A stretch of DNA of 7,882 nt from Methanobacteriota archaeon (GTDB taxonomy: Archaea; Thermoplasmatota; Poseidoniia; Poseidoniales; Poseidoniaceae): the NCBI GenBank assembly GCA_018645535.1, contig JABGWN010000256.1, positions 1 to 7,882 of the forward strand. The letters are read 5' to 3'. The position numbers and the translations under genes are program-made. The notes beneath the pieces were generated by a model. That model was given only the letters and a program-made list of their open reading frames with translations, did no database searches and was not told the DNA's origin. Positions within the stretch are counted from its first letter, which is position 1. Every line of letters starts with the position of its first letter. This document shows, one piece after another, positions 6,674-7,882 of the stretch.

Positions 6674-7591
6674 TCAGACGATACGATCGATAACACGTAC
6701 GTGGTCTCCACGCATGTTGAGTGTCATTGGAATCGGTTGTTCGTAGAGTTCCATACTGACTTCTTCCTTCGTTTCTGAAACGCTAGTAACACGAGCTTTT
6801 TCGCCCTTGAATGCACCTGAAACAATTTCGACGATACAGCCGACTTCGATTCCCGAAGTGACGGCCTTTGGTTCCAAATATGGCAAGATATCCAACAATG
6901 GAGCCTCTCCTGGAAGAACGGTCTTGGCGTTCTTAAGAGGTGTTTGAGTAATTCCTCTTCGAGCACTTGGATCTCGGCCACCAGAGCGACCAATCAACTT
7001 CTCGACGTGGTGAAGTGCACTTGATTCAACAAAGAGATATCCTCGCATGTTGTTTGGATGAAGTACAGAGAAGATTTCTCCCTGAAGGGCAGTTAATGAA
7101 CCGCTTCCGTGAAGACGTGCATACATTTCATCAGCAACACGTTGTTCTGAACCAATCGCTGTTTTGACGATGTAGAGGAAAGAACCAACCGATCCATACA
7201 TTTCACGGAAGAGTTTGTGAGCGCCTTCCATTTCATCCATGTTTGAAAAGACACAGTTGTAATCAAGCAACTTACCTGGGTCAATCCATTCGTGAGAAAC
7301 GTAGCGTCCTGAAGGCGTTACTTCATCAGAACTGGTTGCGACAAGAATAGGCATAACATCGACGAGTGAACGACCCATGTCGATACCACGTTCTGGGCCT
7401 GTCCCAACATAATCAAGAGTTTCAAGAGGGAGTCCTGTTGCTTCAGTAACACGTGCAAGGACTTCTTCTGGAGTATCTCCAGCACCCCAAACACCATCCC
7501 AAAGGCCTGGGAAATCGTTGTCATCTTTGCTTCGGTTAAGAAGCAGCAACTTTTCTTCAAATCGTACAAAAACAATAAACGCTTCAGTCAT
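6674..7591 (-). CDS. spt5: Transcription elongation factor Spt5 with N-terminal degenerate Nudix-like domain
   Basis: A 305-aa protein about twice the length of ordinary archaeal Spt5 (about 150 aa), which pairs with Spt4, clamps RNA polymerase and promotes processive elongation. Residues 1-123 have a Nudix layout: strand AFIVFVRF, LLLLNRS, FPGLWDGVWGAGDTPEEV, then VTEATGL, and later a V/HEWIDPGKLL segment. The catalytic box is degraded: where Nudix enzymes have RExxEExG, this has RVTEATG, one residue shorter and missing most metal-binding Glu, so catalysis is unlikely. The NGN domain (about 137-239) has LYIVKTAIGSEQRVADEM, GYLFVES, VLPGE and LEPK. KOW (about 247-303) has VEIVSGAFKGEKARVTSV and KEEVSMEL. 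Compared with the M. jannaschii protein as I recall it, about 15 extra basic residues precede VLPGE. ATG 7591 is chosen because GGTGAT lies 5 nt upstream; a TTG immediately before it is less likely. secE lies 20 bp upstream. Confidence 0.93.
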   Translation of the reverse strand: MTEAFIVFVRFEEKLLLLNRSKDDNDFPGLWDGVWGAGDTPEEVLARVTEATGLPLETLDYVGTGPERGIDMGRSLVDVMPILVATSSDEVTPSGRYVSHEWIDPGKLLDYNCVFSNMDEMEGAHKLFREMYGSVGSFLYIVKTAIGSEQRVADEMYARLHGSGSLTALQGEIFSVLHPNNMRGYLFVESSALHHVEKLIGRSGGRDPSARRGITQTPLKNAKTVLPGEAPLLDILPYLEPKAVTSGIEVGCIVEIVSGAFKGEKARVTSVSETKEEVSMELYEQPIPMTLNMRGDHVRVIDRIV

Positions 7592-7596
7592 CAATA

Positions 7597-7602
7597 ATCA
7601 CC
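7597..7602 (-). promoter_or_regulatory. Shine-Dalgarno site for spt5
   Basis: GGTGAT on the minus strand lies in the 20-bp gap after the secE stop, 5 nt before ATG 7591 and only 2 nt before the preceding TTG. It decides the start in favour of the ATG and shows that spt5 can be translated from an operon message begun upstream of secE. Confidence 0.6.
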
Positions 7603-7611
7603 AACTAATCC

Positions 7612-7878
7612 TCAGATTCCGAATACATCGTGAATCAACCAAGGAAGGAAATTGTCCATAAGGACGAGCAAAATAAATCCAATTGCTCCAAGAACGAACA
7701 GACCAATACCGCAAATGATGCTGGTTTGCTTGAATTCTTGCGGCGTCGGCTTGCGCGCCATTCGAATAATACGAGCCCATGACCCGCGAGAAATCTTTCG
7801 GAACTGGGCTTCTATCCAGTCTTGACGGTCCTGAACAGCATCTTCGAAAGTGCGTGAATCATCTTTTTTATCCGACAT
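7612..7878 (-). CDS. secE: Preprotein translocase subunit SecE (Sec61 gamma homologue)
   Basis: The small essential subunit that clamps SecY in the protein-conducting channel of the cytoplasmic membrane. At 88 aa it is slightly longer than the usual archaeal 55-70 aa because of a charged N-terminal extension (about residues 1-25). Seen directly: the amphipathic cytoplasmic helix with RIIRMARKPTPQEFKQ (37-52), the hallmark of Sec61-gamma/SecE proteins, followed by one membrane segment at about 53-75 (IICGIGLFVLGAIGFILLV) and a short outer tail. The start is ATG at 7878; only four bases precede it in the window, so its promoter and ribosome-binding site cannot be judged. It is 20 bp upstream of spt5 on the same strand, the conserved archaeal secE-spt5 order. 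Proteins with signal peptides or membrane segments from this window would use this channel. Confidence 0.93.
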   Translation of the reverse strand: MSDKKDDSRTFEDAVQDRQDWIEAQFRKISRGSWARIIRMARKPTPQEFKQTSIICGIGLFVLGAIGFILLVLMDNFLPWLIHDVFGI

Positions 7879-7882
7879 GGTA

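Overview
The window is archaeal. The right end carries a Sec61-gamma-type SecE followed by an Spt5/NusG with the archaeal NGN-KOW signature, a pairing typical of archaeal genomes. Starts are preceded either by GGTGA-type Shine-Dalgarno sites or by TATA-like boxes about 26 bp upstream that suggest leaderless transcripts. Moderate GC, secreted or membrane proteins with signal sequences and N-glycosylation sequons, and bacterial-type KatG and peroxiredoxin would fit a marine Thermoplasmatota lineage such as Poseidoniales (Marine Group II). That placement is an inference; no rRNA or other phylogenetic marker was tested.

Layout, right to left, since nearly everything is on the minus strand: secE (7612-7878), spt5 with an extra N-terminal Nudix-like domain (6674-7591), a membrane-anchored NAPE-PLD-like metallo-beta-lactamase hydrolase (5205-6632), and an AmpG-like MFS transporter carrying a secreted-type ectodomain in front of the transporter (2954-5119, probable TTG start). 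These four genes run head to tail with gaps of 20, 41 and 85 bp and may form one transcription unit. A 48-codon plus-strand ORF (2832-2978) with a basic N-terminus and a C-x4-C-x-C tail converges on, and overlaps, the 3' end of the transporter gene. A 214-bp region (2618-2831) holds divergent promoters and a hairpin with a T run. Beyond it lie katG (464-2617) and a partial AhpE/BCP-type peroxiredoxin (1-423), a peroxide-defence pair.

The strongest candidate for something undescribed is the Spt5 fusion. A Nudix fold with a degenerate catalytic box sits in front of a general transcription elongation factor, which also has about 15 extra basic residues within its NGN region. The second candidate is the hydrolase-transporter pair: a catalytic domain predicted outside the membrane next to an importer-type permease with its own external domain, which together look like a scavenging or envelope-recycling module. 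No stretch above 300 bp lacks a gene, and I saw no tRNA, rRNA, CRISPR array or insertion sequence.
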